64,000 nt of DNA from Kudoa neothunni (Eukaryota; Cnidaria): contig OZ199838.1 in NCBI GenBank assembly GCA_964304625.1, positions 10,850,001-10,914,000 of the forward strand, read 5' to 3'. A program made the translations under genes and the position numbers. The notes beneath the pieces are model-generated. The model searched no databases. It was not told the DNA's origin and was given only the letters and a program-made list of their open reading frames with translations. Each line of letters begins with the position of its first letter. Position 1 is the stretch's first letter. Below, piece after piece: positions 1-13,648 of the stretch.

Positions 1-335
1 AGGTACGTAAAGAAAATATTCAGCTAACTAATTTCTCTCAAATTTGTAATAGAAGACAATTTCGTATGTTAAACTAAGTATAAACATTATAGATTATTAT
101 TATAATCTTGGATAATCTCAAAATATAACGCTATATCGTATATGATGTTTTTGGGTATTTTTATTAAAATAAAGCTTTATTTTCTAAGATTTTCAGGTAT
201 TATATTTTAGGGGGATATTTTGAGTTACCATAGGCACTAATATAAATTTATAAAATATAGCTTAACGAATAAGAACACGATAAATTAACGCCATGCGCAC
301 GCAAAAACAAACAATAAAATATAACGTTGAGGGTT

Positions 336-914
336 ATGTCCGACGATGAGGCGATCAAGAAAGCTCAACTAAATTATCTTAACGAACTTGCAAATTTTTA
401 TAGAGATAAAGAGGCGGAAAACTTGTGGATACAAAAATTCTCCAATAACCATCTTATTGGAGCACTTGTATCGTACGACAAGGGCCATGATCAACTAAAA
501 CAATTCCTTCAGTCCAGTTGCATCAAATGTTCCACGTCTCTAGATTCCGTGAATGGAATAATAATGTCCAAGCAACGCGTGCTTAAATATTATTCCAGTC
601 AACCCAACCTAAAATTCAATAAATCGTATTTGGCCTCACTCTCGAAACATAAAAAGTCTTCTCGATTTTATGTGAAGAAATGCAAGAATTGTTTTTTTAT
701 TAATGCCTATAAAATAAAAGGTAAAACTAAAACCCAAAAATCTACTGAATCGAACGACGAAAAACTAAATATTATCGATACTGCCGAAAAAGCAGCAATA
801 AAACTGCACAAAGTTTTAAAATTGAGAAATGAAAATGTAAAACGAGTTACTGATCTATCATCTTCAACAAAGAAAAAACCATCAAATTTGATGTCTTTTC
901 TTAACCAACTGTAG
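336..914 (+). CDS. small zinc-ribbon protein, possibly RNase P/MRP subunit Rpp21-like
   Basis: A single-exon frame gives 192 aa from the ATG at 336; an in-frame stretch upstream has no better ATG. Two CxxC knuckles are visible, CIKC near residue 63 and CKNC near residue 117, followed by a very Lys-rich tail. The N-terminal third looks helical (a YLNELANFY segment). This order, helical N-terminus then paired CxxC knuckles then basic tail, is the plan of the Rpp21/Rpr2/Snm1 family, which binds zinc and the RNase P or MRP RNA in the nucleus. The match is by layout only: spacing between the knuckles is longer than in human Rpp21 and I see no long identical run. It could equally be another small RNA-binding zinc ribbon. 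A GC-rich ATGCGCACGC box lies about 45 bp upstream of the start. Confidence 0.45.
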   Translation: MSDDEAIKKAQLNYLNELANFYRDKEAENLWIQKFSNNHLIGALVSYDKGHDQLKQFLQSSCIKCSTSLDSVNGIIMSKQRVLKYYSSQPNLKFNKSYLASLSKHKKSSRFYVKKCKNCFFINAYKIKGKTKTQKSTESNDEKLNIIDTAEKAAIKLHKVLKLRNENVKRVTDLSSSTKKKPSNLMSFLNQL

Positions 915-3900
915 TATGTATATATTTATAGCATAGCATTGTGGTATAATTACTATTGGGTTATTTTTTTACATGTTTTCCTTGTTTACATATATTTTTC
1001 GGATGAAGTAGCTTCAAAATTTTATACTAAAGTAATTTTGCATATGTAAATTTAGAATCCGTCTAACGCTCATATACTGGTTAATCGGAGAATTGAGGTA
1101 TTATTTTTGTCATTACACAGTACATGACGATCAAAAGTGGTTTACAACATGATAATATCTCTTGTAAATATATAATTGAATAATAATCGATATCAATGTG
1201 TGTTTGTATTTTTATGTAATTAACTTAATGATTTTGATGACATATATCTTAAAATTTATCCAAACTCATATACAGTTGATAGCCTTTGTTCTGTATTAAA
1301 TGATTTTACTCATTTTTATTTTTTCTTCTTGTATATAGAATTTTGAAGGTAGAAAATATTTCTATAAATTTAAGAGGTTTATTTTATACACGCTGTTATT
1401 TAAAATAGCAAGAAAATGTAATTTATAAAGAAGTTTTTAATAAAAATAGACTATTGATTACATCACGGATAACAATATAATTAATTTAATAATATAAAAA
1501 GTTCATTATTTCCCATTTTTAGATATTTTCAAGATGAAAGCTGCCATGCTTTTACTTTCGCAATTTTAGTCCTGTACCTATTTCTGCATTGAATAAATAT
1601 TAAACAAAAAGATCAAATTAATTTACTCAAACAAAGCAATTAAGACATCAGCCTGAAGAAAGGGATATAAAATTGAAATGAAAAAATGATTTTGATAGTA
1701 TAGTTTATGATCGATTAAAGCTATTAATAGCTAATATAGATGACTTTTATAGATTGACTACCAAATATGTAAAAAATTGCCCAAATGATTAACTTTAAAC
1801 GAGTTTGTGAATTTGGATGGTTGCTTGGTTATAGTTTGCACTTTAATTTAAGAATGGTCTATTTCATCACTAAATCTTGTATGCACTCACAACTGTTACC
1901 AGAACTAGTGGTCTACATTGAGGATATTGCTAGAGACATATTTTATTAATTGTTTGTATAATTTCTTTAAACTTGACTATTCTGTTAACAAAACAATGCA
2001 AATTTATATTTACACGTACAGATTTTCTAAGGAAACGTTTGTTTAATGCCTGGAATCCAATTCGAATATAGAAAAGAGATATGAAGGAACCTAAAATACG
2101 CGTCTACTTTTGGAAGTGTGTCAGATTTTCCTTTGATCAATCATCATAAAAATTTGTCTTCAAAAAATAAACCATTTAAAATATGTAAAATAAGAAAGCA
2201 GAGGTAAGGGATGAAGTATGAAAAGTATACCAATATTTTTAAACGAATAAATTAAAAAATTTTTTCTTTCTCAGTAGCCCAAACTTTAATAATGGAATTA
2301 AATTATACATCACTCTCGTATTTTAACAAAATTCCAAAAGTTATTTGCAACCATTCAATAAACGAATAATTTATTTTTTTAAGTAAAAAGATAATACTAT
2401 TCCGGTTAAAGCCCACAATTTAGAAAATGATAATGAGACTAATCCATAGCCGTTGGAGGTTCTTCAAGTTATGTTAAAAATATAAAAGAATTGACCTAAA
2501 TATATCCAAAGAAACAACAATTATGAGAACCAGAGAAGGCAATTTCTCATGGATCAGTAATTACCCATATAATATCTATTATTAATATGGGTAATATTAA
2601 ATTTTCGTATGAAACCAATGTAATGGTAGACGAAGATTGCATCTAATTTAATTTAGAAGATTGTGATGAATCCTCTCTCCTAATAGGCATTAGCTAGGGT
2701 GCGTTAGGGGAAAAAAATGAAAATGAAGAAATAAAAATTAGAAAATATCTTTTTTAGGAAACCTTAAATTTTTTACCCATCGTAAAAAAATTATGGCGGG
2801 TAAACAACTGGACTGCTCTGAAAAATCAGTAAAAAATGAACAAAAAATTACAAATAATGCGTTAAAAAATTTATTCTAATAAATATAAAGGGTTTTCTAA
2901 AAAAATGATAATTGTGAACCTTTTACATTACTTCCATTCAATAAATTCCTACTCATTGTACATGAAATCGAAAATACGTCAAAGTTCAATAATGTATTTT
3001 TAGCAAATACCCTCTGGTCCAAAATTATTGCCGGAAACCGATTACCTACTGTAATATGTCTTTACCACAGTAATAGATAGCCGATAATATGCAATTTCAT
3101 TAACTTGATGAGTTAATAGTTTATATAAAATTATATACTTTGAAAATATTACAATTATGAGGAAAATGTTTCATAATTTTTTCGATTAAATTTGGGAATT
3201 GTTAATATACATTAAATCACAGGACTGCAATGATGGTGCAATAAATTCGAGTGAACCATGAGGATTTAGTTTATTTCGTAAAGGTGGAAATTTAATTTCA
3301 GTCGATTTAATTTCTGAAGAAACATACGAATTAAATTGAAATTGTTGTATTCTATATCTGGAGGCGCAACAATAATCATATGACATTGTTCAATTTATTC
3401 TATATCCAAACTGAAAAAAGGTTAAATTTTTTAGACATTTAGGATACAATAATATGATGAAACTGGAAAAGATAAGAATTTAGCAGTTAATCAGGGCTTA
3501 TGGCTGGGTAACCTGATGAAGTAAAAAAATCGAACGAATTTCAGTTGATAAAATAATTACAAATAAAGAATTTGCTAATGTAATATGAATTAACTCAATT
3601 ATTTATTAAAATGTTTCGATAGTTGTAATTATGAGTCAGATATGGAAAGAATATTTTTACTCATAATCTGTTGACTTTAAGACATACAGTTAATGAGCGC
3701 TTTATCCAATTTATAAAATTTTTTAAATGTTCGTCCAAATTATGTATACAATTTAGACGACATCTTCTAATTTTATGAAAAATGGTTTTAAAAATTTCAA
3801 TCTCTGAATAAATCATTCTGTAGGTGAGATACGACTATGTATTTGAATACATTGAAGGAGTATAAATTCAATAATATGATAATTATATTGAAGGAACATT

Positions 3901-5386
3901 AATAAGAGAAGTCACACATGAACCAATGATAAATATCCAATATAAAAGCCTTATTTTAATTTAAATTATTAAAATTTTCCCATATTCATAAAGACCAAGT
4001 AGGAATTGGTGTAATGAGGTGAAATTGTTTTTGAGATATTTAACAAGAAATAATCAATTATATGTAAATGTAAATAAGATAAAATGAATCATATTTCTCT
4101 AAAATGGAGGTTGTCAAATAAAAAATTATACTTATAAATACTAGTGATTTACAATGTTTTTAAAAGTGCGCACGCAACGGATGTTACGAATCATACGTAT
4201 TGTATGTTGTACGGGTCGTGATTTTTTAAAACCCAATGGAATTAAGAACAAAACATTGCTTATGGTATCACACGAATTAATATTTTAACTGTGTATCTTT
4301 TGTTCTCTCTACAAATTTTATTCCATATAAAAGAAGGAATTTTATTTTTTTAATATTATTGATGATAATTTAAACGGATAGGATGACAAATGAAATTCAT
4401 TAAATTGATTCTTTGTTATATTATCTAATGATAAGGTTCGTTAATTATCTCAATATTCGTTTCTATTTTCTTAAAAATAAATTCTAAGTAATAGGTTTAA
4501 GAAATGTTATTTTATAGAATTAACATAATAAATTCGGAAAAAATAGTTTTACAAGATAAGACTTTGTTTGTAAGAAATAATAAAAAATAAGTAGAAAAAT
4601 GTAATTTTTAAAAGGTTTTGTTTGTGAATAATAAAATATTTATGGTCATTATTGGCAGATCTACAGAATTCATTCAAGTTTAAAAATGTTACATTTACGA
4701 GAGATTTAGGCTAGTCGCGATATAATAAAAAAATATAAATCATGTGGAATTATTGAATTTTTCTATCAAGTATATTGCTTGGTGTCAATTTTTTAGTTAA
4801 GTTTAATACTATTTTTAACTCATATTATTATATTCATTTTTTATTTTAATAATTAGGAAATTATAAAATATCCTATTTATAGCATTCCGTTTGTTTGTAG
4901 ACACCAAAAATTTCATAAATAATTAATTTAATTATCTTAAATAATAATCTCATAATAAAAATAAGATCAAAGGCTCAACAATTTAAGTTGGGATTTGAAG
5001 AGAAATACTTTTTCTGTTGAAATGATTCCAAAAATTATTATAAAACGTTAAAAGTTAAAACATGTAATCATAAAAGTAGTATGAAACATGCAATTTGACA
5101 CCATGCGTGCGTCGATATAACAAGTCATTAAAAATATTGGTAAGCGGAGCACTCTTTTTTTCTTTCTAAGATACACGCTAATCGAGTAACTAACTGTTTA
5201 TCGTTTGGAGATAACTGACATTATTTTATTATTCTAGAGCAATATCGAGTGTGTCATAGAAGAAGTAAATTAAATTGGCAAACAAATCAATGTATGGTGC
5301 ATTATGATCATTTCAGCGAATGATAATCTGTTTGTCAGAGATTCGCCTTCCATTAAAATAAAGTTACTGCGTATCACTTCACGCTC
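915..5386. other. AT-rich intergenic stretch, no gene seen
   Basis: About 4.5 kb with only short random open frames. A small hairpin, ATTACCCATA with its inverse TATGGGTAAT, sits near 2560-2600. A GTGCGCACGC box occurs near 4167 and an ATGCGTGCGT box near 5104, the latter some 280 bp before the AMSH start. Nothing else is supported. Confidence 0.5.
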
Positions 5387-8300
5387 ATGGAAATGCCCAT
5401 CCAACCTAAAGAGAGACTTCAACATCTTGTTGAGTTAGCTCAAACCATCAAATTCGACCCCCACAGGCCTTTACGCTATTATATTGTGTTGGTTAATGAG
5501 TTGGAACAACGGGTTATTTTAATTGGTTCAAATAATTAAGTAACACTGTGATTTTCGCTAATTTAGGGGAAAAGAGCCATTGTAGATAAACGTTTTGAAG
5601 AAGCCTTTGTCAGTTTAGTGCGTATGCTTCTGTAAGTATTTTTTTACTAAATTTTACTTGTATTGCAAATAATTTATTATACAATTAATACAGTAATATT
5701 TCTTATTTTTGAAATAATATAACGATACACATAATTATAGCTGTTAATTTATGATAAAATAAAATCCGGAATTGTTTTGATAAATTGTTGTTGTTGTTGT
5801 TGCCATGATCATTACAAAATTAATATTTAATCTTCCTTGAAATCTATGTTATTCTTAACAATGGGAGTGCTTTATTTAAATGAGTCAATAAATAATTTAA
5901 GTGTATCGAATAATACATTATTATTTACTTGTTGTCCTTTTTTGAATTAGTTTGTAAAAGTTTTGAATATATTTAACAATATTTCGCGTCTTTACGTTCT
6001 TCCTCTCTTGTTGGATAGGACCTCGCGATTGCATTCTCTAAATCAGTGTTTCCAAACTTTTTTTCGAGCTCGCCCCACTTTACAACAGTATTGATTTTTA
6101 ATTTAAACTGCTTATAATTTTGATTCATGCATCATATCATATCCAGATTTGAAATGATCAATATATATATATATTGCTTTTCTCATTAAAAATGAGATAT
6201 ATTCGACCAGATCTAATTTAATTTATCGTTGAACCTTAAAAATTAACATCTTTATTTCTTCGTTCCGCCCAAAACGGCGTTAAATCAAACTCGTTCTAGT
6301 CTAGCTCGCATTAAACAAGACTTTCATATATACTGGTCTTATACAACCGAAAGAAATAAACTATATAGAAAATTAATAAATATTAGATTAAATTAAATTA
6401 ACTTTAAACCAAGATGATCATGATTATCCCTCGAAGGACCGACTTAGAAAAACATACGCGAGGAACCAACTGGGGTCATCTTTGACCCCAGGACTTTTCA
6501 TTTTTTTAAACAGTTATATTCTTTTAGTCCATCTAATTGTTACACTTATTGTATGTATTTAATAAAAATTGGGTTGTGGGAATTTTACCACCGCCAAGTT
6601 ACCATTAAATGGTTATATCGCTCCATAAACCATTATCCATGTTATTTGTATATTAATGGATATAATGTCTTAAATAGATATATACCACTATGTTATAACA
6701 TTTTCAAGGAGATAACGATAACAATAGAATATCTAATTGAGTTTTAATGTGAACTTTGAGCATGAGGCCCCAATAATTCGATGATTACAATCTCCGGCGC
6801 CGCTCGATAATGATAATACGTGTATGCAACTGTAGATTATATTTTGCTATTTGATTATTAAACAGGGGACGCCCCTCCCAACAAACTTACAATTATTCGG
6901 ATGTGGAACCTATTAAACATATTTTTAGTAAAAAATAAATATATTTCAAAGTTAATGGCAGATTTTGTTGATTCTTCTTTTTGATTTTGAGTAAAATTTC
7001 GATGTATTCCGTCCTTCATTACATTGCTTATTGAAATCTCTTCTAAAGGATAATCTCTAGATAATCACCAAATCCAAAAGGAGTTCATCGGCGCGAAACC
7101 AAAAAATGCATTTATTACGCGTCTAACAATGCTCAACACTTTTTAATCAAAATTAATGTCATTAGCTTTTTTTATAACATTTATTACTTTGATATCAGTT
7201 CGTAAAAACTACATTTAAGTGAGGTAGCTAGTATATCGCTTATTAAAACTAAAGTATTTAAATCAGTAAATACACTTTTTTCTTCATAACTTTCTAATTA
7301 TCAATTACAGACTATAATTAAGGAATCCAGAATTTTTGAGACCCCTCATTTAGTTCAATATGCAGAAAAAATCAATCTATCGAAATTGGGGTCATAAATG
7401 AGACAAGATTGAAATTAAAACCATAACGATCTTATTTGGATAAAAACCAAGTTAAATGTTATTATATATTTGGGTACAATTAATCATTGCTTTTGGTGTT
7501 GGCTTATATTAATAATGGTCATTTAACAATAAACGGTGTCGAGAATCGAGGTATTGATTTCAAAATGCGGCACACTCCCCATTTATCTCACCATTACCCA
7601 TGTCACATCAATTCTCAGGGTTTTCCGCGTCGAACCAGAACCTTTCATTAAACGTTCAAAAAGTTCCCTGCCCCACCAAAATTTTTCCGAGCTCCACCAA
7701 TGAAAAACATTGCTTATAGGGATTTACAATTTACTGGCTTATTTATGCAATAATAACCTCTGTAAAATTACCTTTGTTTATTGCCACTAGGTTTTATTGA
7801 TTAATTGAAGATGTTTAACAATTAATTCATTATATCAAATTTTAAAGTTGTGTGATTTTAACTTGCATCTTATAATTCCATACATTTGATATTGCTGTCG
7901 ATACAAACTGTAGACTCGTTTTTTATATCATCCCCTGTATAAAATTAAAATATTAAATTTAGATTAATCATAAAATGTTTTTGTGAATATATAATGGTTG
8001 ATAATAATTAATATTTTAATTTTAGATTGGTGTTTTCAGTTAAATTTTTCGAGATATGTTGAATTACAATAATATCTAATTTTTCTTATATTTAATGTTT
8101 AGGTGAGTTTTGTGTTGATAGAATTTCTATTTTATCAAAAAATATGTTTAAATAACCTATCACATGAGGATTGAGATCTTAATTAAATTATTCTTCATGA
8201 ATTATGTATAAATAAATTTTAAATTATTATCTCTAAAATAAATTTTTCAACAACTATGTGATCGTGAATAAATACTCTAAAAAGAAAAATATACGCACCA

Positions 8301-10092
8301 AGCTAAAATAATTGTTTAATTTGTATATATAGCGTAATTATTTCATATATCCCAAAGCATCCAGACTATCAAATTATTGATCAATCTATTTATAGAGATT
8401 TAGATTTGGTAAGTTTTTAGGGTTTAAAATACATTAATCGGTTATACAATAACGTTTATAGTTGAAAGAGAGATATTTTTCAATCACTTCGCAAATAAAA
8501 CAGTTATTAAGAAAGAAATTTCAACGCGACTATGCCATGAACTCAATGAGAAATAATTTAATCGGAATTGACAATGATCTGATGAACCATTCAAAAACAA
8601 TTAAGACGGATGACTTAGGCCGGAGAAGAGAAACCACATCCACATTAACAAAAGATAAAATAATCGCTTTTGCTGATAGTAGTGACGATGAAAAACTTTC
8701 AGATTCTTATAATACCCTGGGGTCGTCATATCTACCATTGAAAAAAAAGATCAACCAGCCATTTTCTCATCATAATTTTCTAGATGATTCCCCTATAAAA
8801 AACTCCTATGATAAAATTAATTCTCAAGTGGCGACCACATCTTACAAGGATTTATTGGGAGGTTTCAGCGGTTTTGATATGAGTGATATCCATCAAAGAA
8901 CAAGTCTAAAACCCTCTCCCAAAGAACTCAATAAAAATTTTTCCAGTTGCTTCTTTATAAAGAAGAATGGGGTTTTAATAATTTTCTTAGATATGAATAC
9001 CATCCCAATAAATAATGAAATATCGATTCCAAGAAATGAATCATTTTCAAGTCCGTTACCAGATTTAGAAGATTTTTCGACATCATCGTCTCCCATTAGA
9101 AATGATGTTTTAAATGCTTCAACAATTTCCAAACCGTTGGTCGACTATTTCGATAAGAAGGACAATACATTGAACAGTTACACTTATGATAGATCGCTTA
9201 AACCTGAACACTCCAAAATGTATATTGTTACTAATTCGAACAATTCTTCCCTTCTGGAAGATATGGGAACCCCCACAGAAAGCGTTGAAAACGTCTTAAC
9301 TACTACTACCACGTTGAGTGACAATAACACCAATACTAGCACTGATCTGTATTCGGTAGTTATCCCTGGTGACACGGTCGAAAGATTTTCTGCCAAAGCT
9401 ATGAGTGATATCAATCGAAATGTTGAAACGCTTGGAATTCTTGCTGGAATTTTAGTAATAATAGAATCGAATTTATTATTGTGGTTGATAATTGGTGCCC
9501 CTTGTAGAAAAATAACACCTACTTTCTTACTCATATCCTAATTCCGAAACAATGTGGAACTTCGGACTCATGCGAAATGCTAAATGAAAATGAAATATTT
9601 TTGTATCAGATTGAAAATAACTTGCTCACCTTAGGATGGATTCATGTACGATTATGGAGTTGAGATTTTTAGGTTACTCTCACGTTTCTAGACCCACCCA
9701 ACACAATCTTGTTTTCTTTCCAGTGTCGATCTTCACACTCACTATTCTTATCAATGCCAACTCGATGAAGCGATTGCTATTGTTGTGTCTCATCGAAAGA
9801 ATTGGTAATTTTTCACCACACAATTCTTTTTGTTCTACTGTTATGCTATGTAAAATTTGGAAATGTTTTAGCAATTATGTTTTCCATCTTACCCCTCAAG
9901 GTATGGAGGAAATTAGAGACTGCACCGAACGAGGTTTTCATCCCCATGCTGGCAATAATTTATTTGAGGTAAACATTTGCCAAATGATTTTGCATGAATA
10001 AATTCATACAGGTTTGCAACTTTGCTATAACTGATCGCAATACGTATATCAATGTAGTAGATATGAGATCACATAATTCGAAATGTTTGTAA
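5387..10092 (+). CDS. STAMBP: AMSH/STAMBP-type JAMM deubiquitinase
   Basis: Endosomal metalloprotease that cuts K63-linked ubiquitin chains on cargo sorted by ESCRT. Exons by splice signals and frame: 5387-5512, 5567-5631, 8333-8408, 8462-9454, 9508-9645, 9692-9804, 9872-9968, 10012-10092; phases agree throughout, giving about 562 aa (a 45-bp in-frame intron at 8946-8990 is possible). The N-terminal exons carry the USP8-dimer/MIT-like helices (PKHPDY matches PKHRDY of human AMSH). The catalytic MPN+ domain shows the [10 protein letters not shown] glutamate, then GWIH joined across an intron to [13 protein letters not shown], the JAMM metal site. [11 protein letters not shown] and GFHPH follow, as in human AMSH. 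The roughly 330-aa middle exon is Ser/Asn/Asp-rich and longer than in vertebrates. All introns are 43-67 bp except the 2.7-kb second one. Confident for family; exact first exon less so. Confidence 0.9.
5785..5802 (+). repeat. (TTG)6 microsatellite
   Basis: Six perfect TTG units inside the large AMSH intron. Confidence 0.9.
6044..6110 (+). repeat. possible hAT-type MITE terminus in AMSH intron
   Basis: A CAGTGTTTCCAAACTTTTTT stretch followed by a GAGCTCGCCCC run resembles the ends of animal hAT/Charlie non-autonomous elements. I could not find the matching opposite end; a distantly similar GAGCTCCACC run occurs near 7690. Only this terminus is supported. Confidence 0.3.
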
Positions 10093-10312
10093 CGATTCAT
10101 CGACATTTTATTGTGCATAACCATACTTTTGTCTTTGTATTGAACTTGTAAAGTATATTTTGGCTCGTTCTTGCATTGGTTATTATAAATTTATATATTT
10201 TAAAAATTAATTTTTATGACAAAATTCGTATTTATTGATCAATAAACGATGGGAAGTTGACCGCATGATGACTGAGCACTGAACTAAACACAACTAGAGG
10301 TGTTTGAAGTTG

Positions 10313-10782
10313 CCGTGGACTGATAGCACATCAGTGTGACACTTGGACTCAGAACCTTGAGGTAATGGATTAGAATCCACTGGTGGTCAGATTACTGCTT
10401 CCGTGTCGGTGGGTGTCTATCCCATATTTGGGAGCTGTGGTTAAAGTGTACGCTCGCTGTGGGGTGGGATGCACTGGCAGCCAGATTTGCGTGAAGTGGG
10501 GTGAGCGTGAATAGGAGTTTGAATCTCCGGAACCCATCGAAAAGCAAAGTAATTTGCAGTTCCCACAGAGTCAACGTCCTTAAAGGGATAGGGTTTGGGG
10601 TGGTGATCGCCCTGATACGAGGATGTTTAGTGGGTTAAAGTCCCACACTACCGCATAAAGATAAGCGACGGGGTTTCATGTTACGTCCTGCGGTGCCTAA
10701 AGTGTTAATGGAAGAGGGTCTGACCAACCAGAATTCCACAACCTAATAAGTTGCGCCAAGGGTTTTACCTTGTAAAAAAAAA
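10313..10782 (+). repeat. SINE (tRNA-like head, poly(A) tail, 13-bp target duplication)
   Basis: A 470-bp insert, far richer in G+C than its surroundings, is bounded by a perfect 13-bp direct repeat (GTGTTTGAAGTTG at 10300-10312 and 10783-10795). It ends in nine A residues just before the second repeat. The head looks tRNA-derived: a TTGGACTCAGAACC anticodon-arm-like stretch is followed by a degenerate B box, GGATTAGAATCC. Two further B-box-like words (GAGTTTGAATCTCC and GTTAAAGTCCC) lie inside, so the body may be composite. It sits about 220 bp after the AMSH stop codon. The perfect duplication indicates fairly recent LINE-driven insertion. Confidence 0.85.
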
Positions 10783-11597
10783 GTGTTTGAAGTTGATTCT
10801 TAATAAATGCATCATGTTAATTTTTCTTGTCTCAAACTAATATTAATGCAATCAATTAATAAAAATTTTGTTTTCATTATTAATATTTTTTGATAAATTT
10901 TTTGGAATTTTCATTAAACTCTCAATGGCTGTCAACATTGTGATAATAATTTCAAATGAATTAAATTCAAGCGATGACTAATGCTAGGAAAATTATTTTT
11001 CTATACTCAATATAAGTGTTTAAAGAATTCCAAAAACTCATAATTAAAGGATATTATTCGAAACCATTTTTAATCTTTTATCACATTAATTATTAATCCA
11101 AAACTTGTTTATTATTATGTTTACATAAATGTTTAAATAAAATAACTTATTCGTAATGAAGATGCTTCTTATTTGAGTTAATAATATTCTGGAGGTTTGT
11201 TGCTATTTTTCTGTTTTATATCACATTTTTGATTAATGTATTTTATACCATTATTTGTTTTACATCGATGGTAGTTTACAGTCGACTACTGCCATGAGAT
11301 AAGTTGGCACAATCATTCGTTAATGGCTTGTGAAACTTCGCAGTAACTTTTTTATATTATTTGTGACAACAAAACTCAATTTTAATGCACCATGTGATAA
11401 TAGAGGAAAGAGCGATAATGTTCTAATTATACTGAATTAAGTCGTGATTTTGAGGTATAAACAAATTCTGTTTCGTGACTGTGCATCTTACAATATTAGA
11501 GTCCATGCGAGTCTTAATAAAATGTTAACATAATAAGCACACTTTTAGAGTTATATTAATGGTTTTAAATGTAACACAGATGACCGACGGTGCTTAA

Positions 11598-12240
11598 CCC
11601 TCTAAATAAAATAAGGTAGATTTTTACACCATGTGAATTTTGCCAACACTACTATAATGTATAAATGGAACATAATTCTTCGCCACTTTTTGTAATCTTT
11701 TATCTTTATGAAAGCTTTCAGAAAAATGAGTTGAAATTTTGTTTGGTCCTATCAAAAAAGTTAATGTAAAAACACCTTCCAAATAAAATTATTTGAAATA
11801 TCGATACATGTGATATTTAAAAATTTACGGAAATTCTATCGAGTAAATAATGAGTAAATAACGAAACACTACACACGAGATGCTATTCCCTATACGCAAC
11901 ATCGATATAAACAAGTCGTTCTCTCCAGAATACAACGGTTGCCCCTCATTCTCTCATTATTTTTATACCAGCTATTCAAAATACGATGACTTTTCGTCAA
12001 TTTTATTATTTCAACGATGTAGAGAGCATTAACAAAACATTTGAAAACTGTTAATCAATATTCTTAGTTTCTCATTGTAGAGAGTATTAGACATATAATA
12101 TAACTTTAATAATTGGTCATTTGTTCAAAATTTATTCGATGAATTTTCCTCATATTTTGTCAGCCAATACCGAATTTTATTTGAGACAATTTTAAATAAA
12201 ATAGTGGGGTAGATTTTTACCTAATTTTTATTCGGAGGAT
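11598..12240. repeat. TTAA-target (piggyBac-type) MITE
   Basis: Starts after a TTAA (11594-11597) with CCCTCTAAATAAAATAAGG. The end near 12205-12240 reads as the inverse, CCTCCGAATAAAAATTAGG on the other strand, so about 33 bp match imperfectly as terminal inverted repeats. Each end carries a hairpin-forming word, GGTAGATTTTTACACC on the left and GGGGTAGATTTTTACC on the right. The right-hand TTAA is not preserved. No coding capacity. Confidence 0.6.
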
Positions 12241-13108
12241 GTAAATTTTTCAGCTACTTAGTAGATTAATTAACCATTAAACGACCACCTGGGGCTCCAC
12301 GAGCTCACCCACCAACTGAATTGTGTTTATGACCCCACAAATTCATCATTTTAAACCCGAATTTCATTAAATTCATAAAAAATTTTTAATTGGAGATTGT
12401 TTCAATTTTGTTTTATTTTAAAATTTAATTCATTTTGGACCTATTTTAAGCACGTAATGCAGTCATTAATTACAATTGTTTCCCTTTGTTTTGTTTGTTT
12501 AATTCAAACACATTTTTGCAAGTTAATAAAAATGTCGTCTAATTGTGAAAGTATTTCATCGAGCGAACTAGACAATTTAATCCAAAATAATGCGTTAAAT
12601 GAAAGTTAGGAAGATGATTTGGGTAAATCATTTCTTGTTGGCGTTGGAATTTATAATTATGTAACTGCGTATTCCACAGATGATAATTTAACTGTTATAA
12701 ATGAATTAACTCTCCTCGAAAATGGCATTTAAAATTCTTATTTAATTGATACAACGAAAAATTATATTTCCAATGACAAAATTGTTGTTTGGGCCTCTCG
12801 ATCTATACATGGATGAACTTCCACCCACAACGTAACCAGTTTCGCGAAAGGAAAACCAATTGAATCACTTAATACAACAACCCCAATGGATTCATTTTTT
12901 AATTTCATAAAATACGATATACTGCAACGAATCATATTTTTTACCAATCAAAAAGGAATCAAAGTAGTGGTGGTTGAATGGAAATCACTCGATATGGCGG
13001 AATTTAAAGCATTAATTGGTCTGCTATTGTTAGGGGGTGCTTTCTAATCGAATTACGAAAAAACCAATATATTGTGGAATGAAATTCACGGATGACCTTT
13101 GTTTAGAG

Positions 13109-13648
13109 CAGGGGTCGCAACCTTTTTGGGTGACGGGCCGAACAGACATACCTTAACTCTAATATGGGCCATATTAAAATTAATCCATACAAATTTTAAA
13201 TTATTCTTAGTTAAAATTTCAGATTTAAATATATAAGAACATATAAAAGTCGTTTAAAGTAGAAAAGTGCGTCAAACGATAGTATTATAATTTAATAATT
13301 TTCACTTCCAATGTAATCAACTCCCGCTTAACTTGTGAAAGAACGATTTATTGGGCAATGTCGAACAACATGAGATGTACCTGCCTTTTTAACAATATTT
13401 TCTAATTTGTTAGCAATAATTTTAACGTTATTTCATCATTCATATTTATTCCAGTTTTCCAATTCAATGAAGATGAATTTTAGTTGGCTAAAACGTTTAC
13501 ATAGACAACATATTGACATTTGGAAAAACGATCTAGAAAAAACTTAATAGTCATTTGGATATTTTAGACATTATGAAAAATTTTTATGCCGTTAATACAT
13601 GGCGGGTCAGATAGAGATAACTAAAGGGCCGTAGGTTGCCGACCCCTG
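13109..13648. repeat. hAT-type MITE inside piggyBac 1
   Basis: Begins CAGGGGTCGCAACC and ends GGTTGCCGACCCCTG: inverted ends of about 15 bp with one mismatch. It is flanked by 8-bp duplications GTTTAGAG (13101-13108) and GCTTAGAG (13649-13656), one mismatch. The end sequence and 8-bp duplication are the hallmark of hAT elements. It interrupts the host piggyBac between the codons for PLFRA and TMSRNRF, so it is younger than that transposon. No ORF. Confidence 0.85.

Noticed and set aside
6553-6747. 64-aa plus-strand frame
   Set aside because: Lies within the AMSH intron, no start context, splice partner or recognisable motif.
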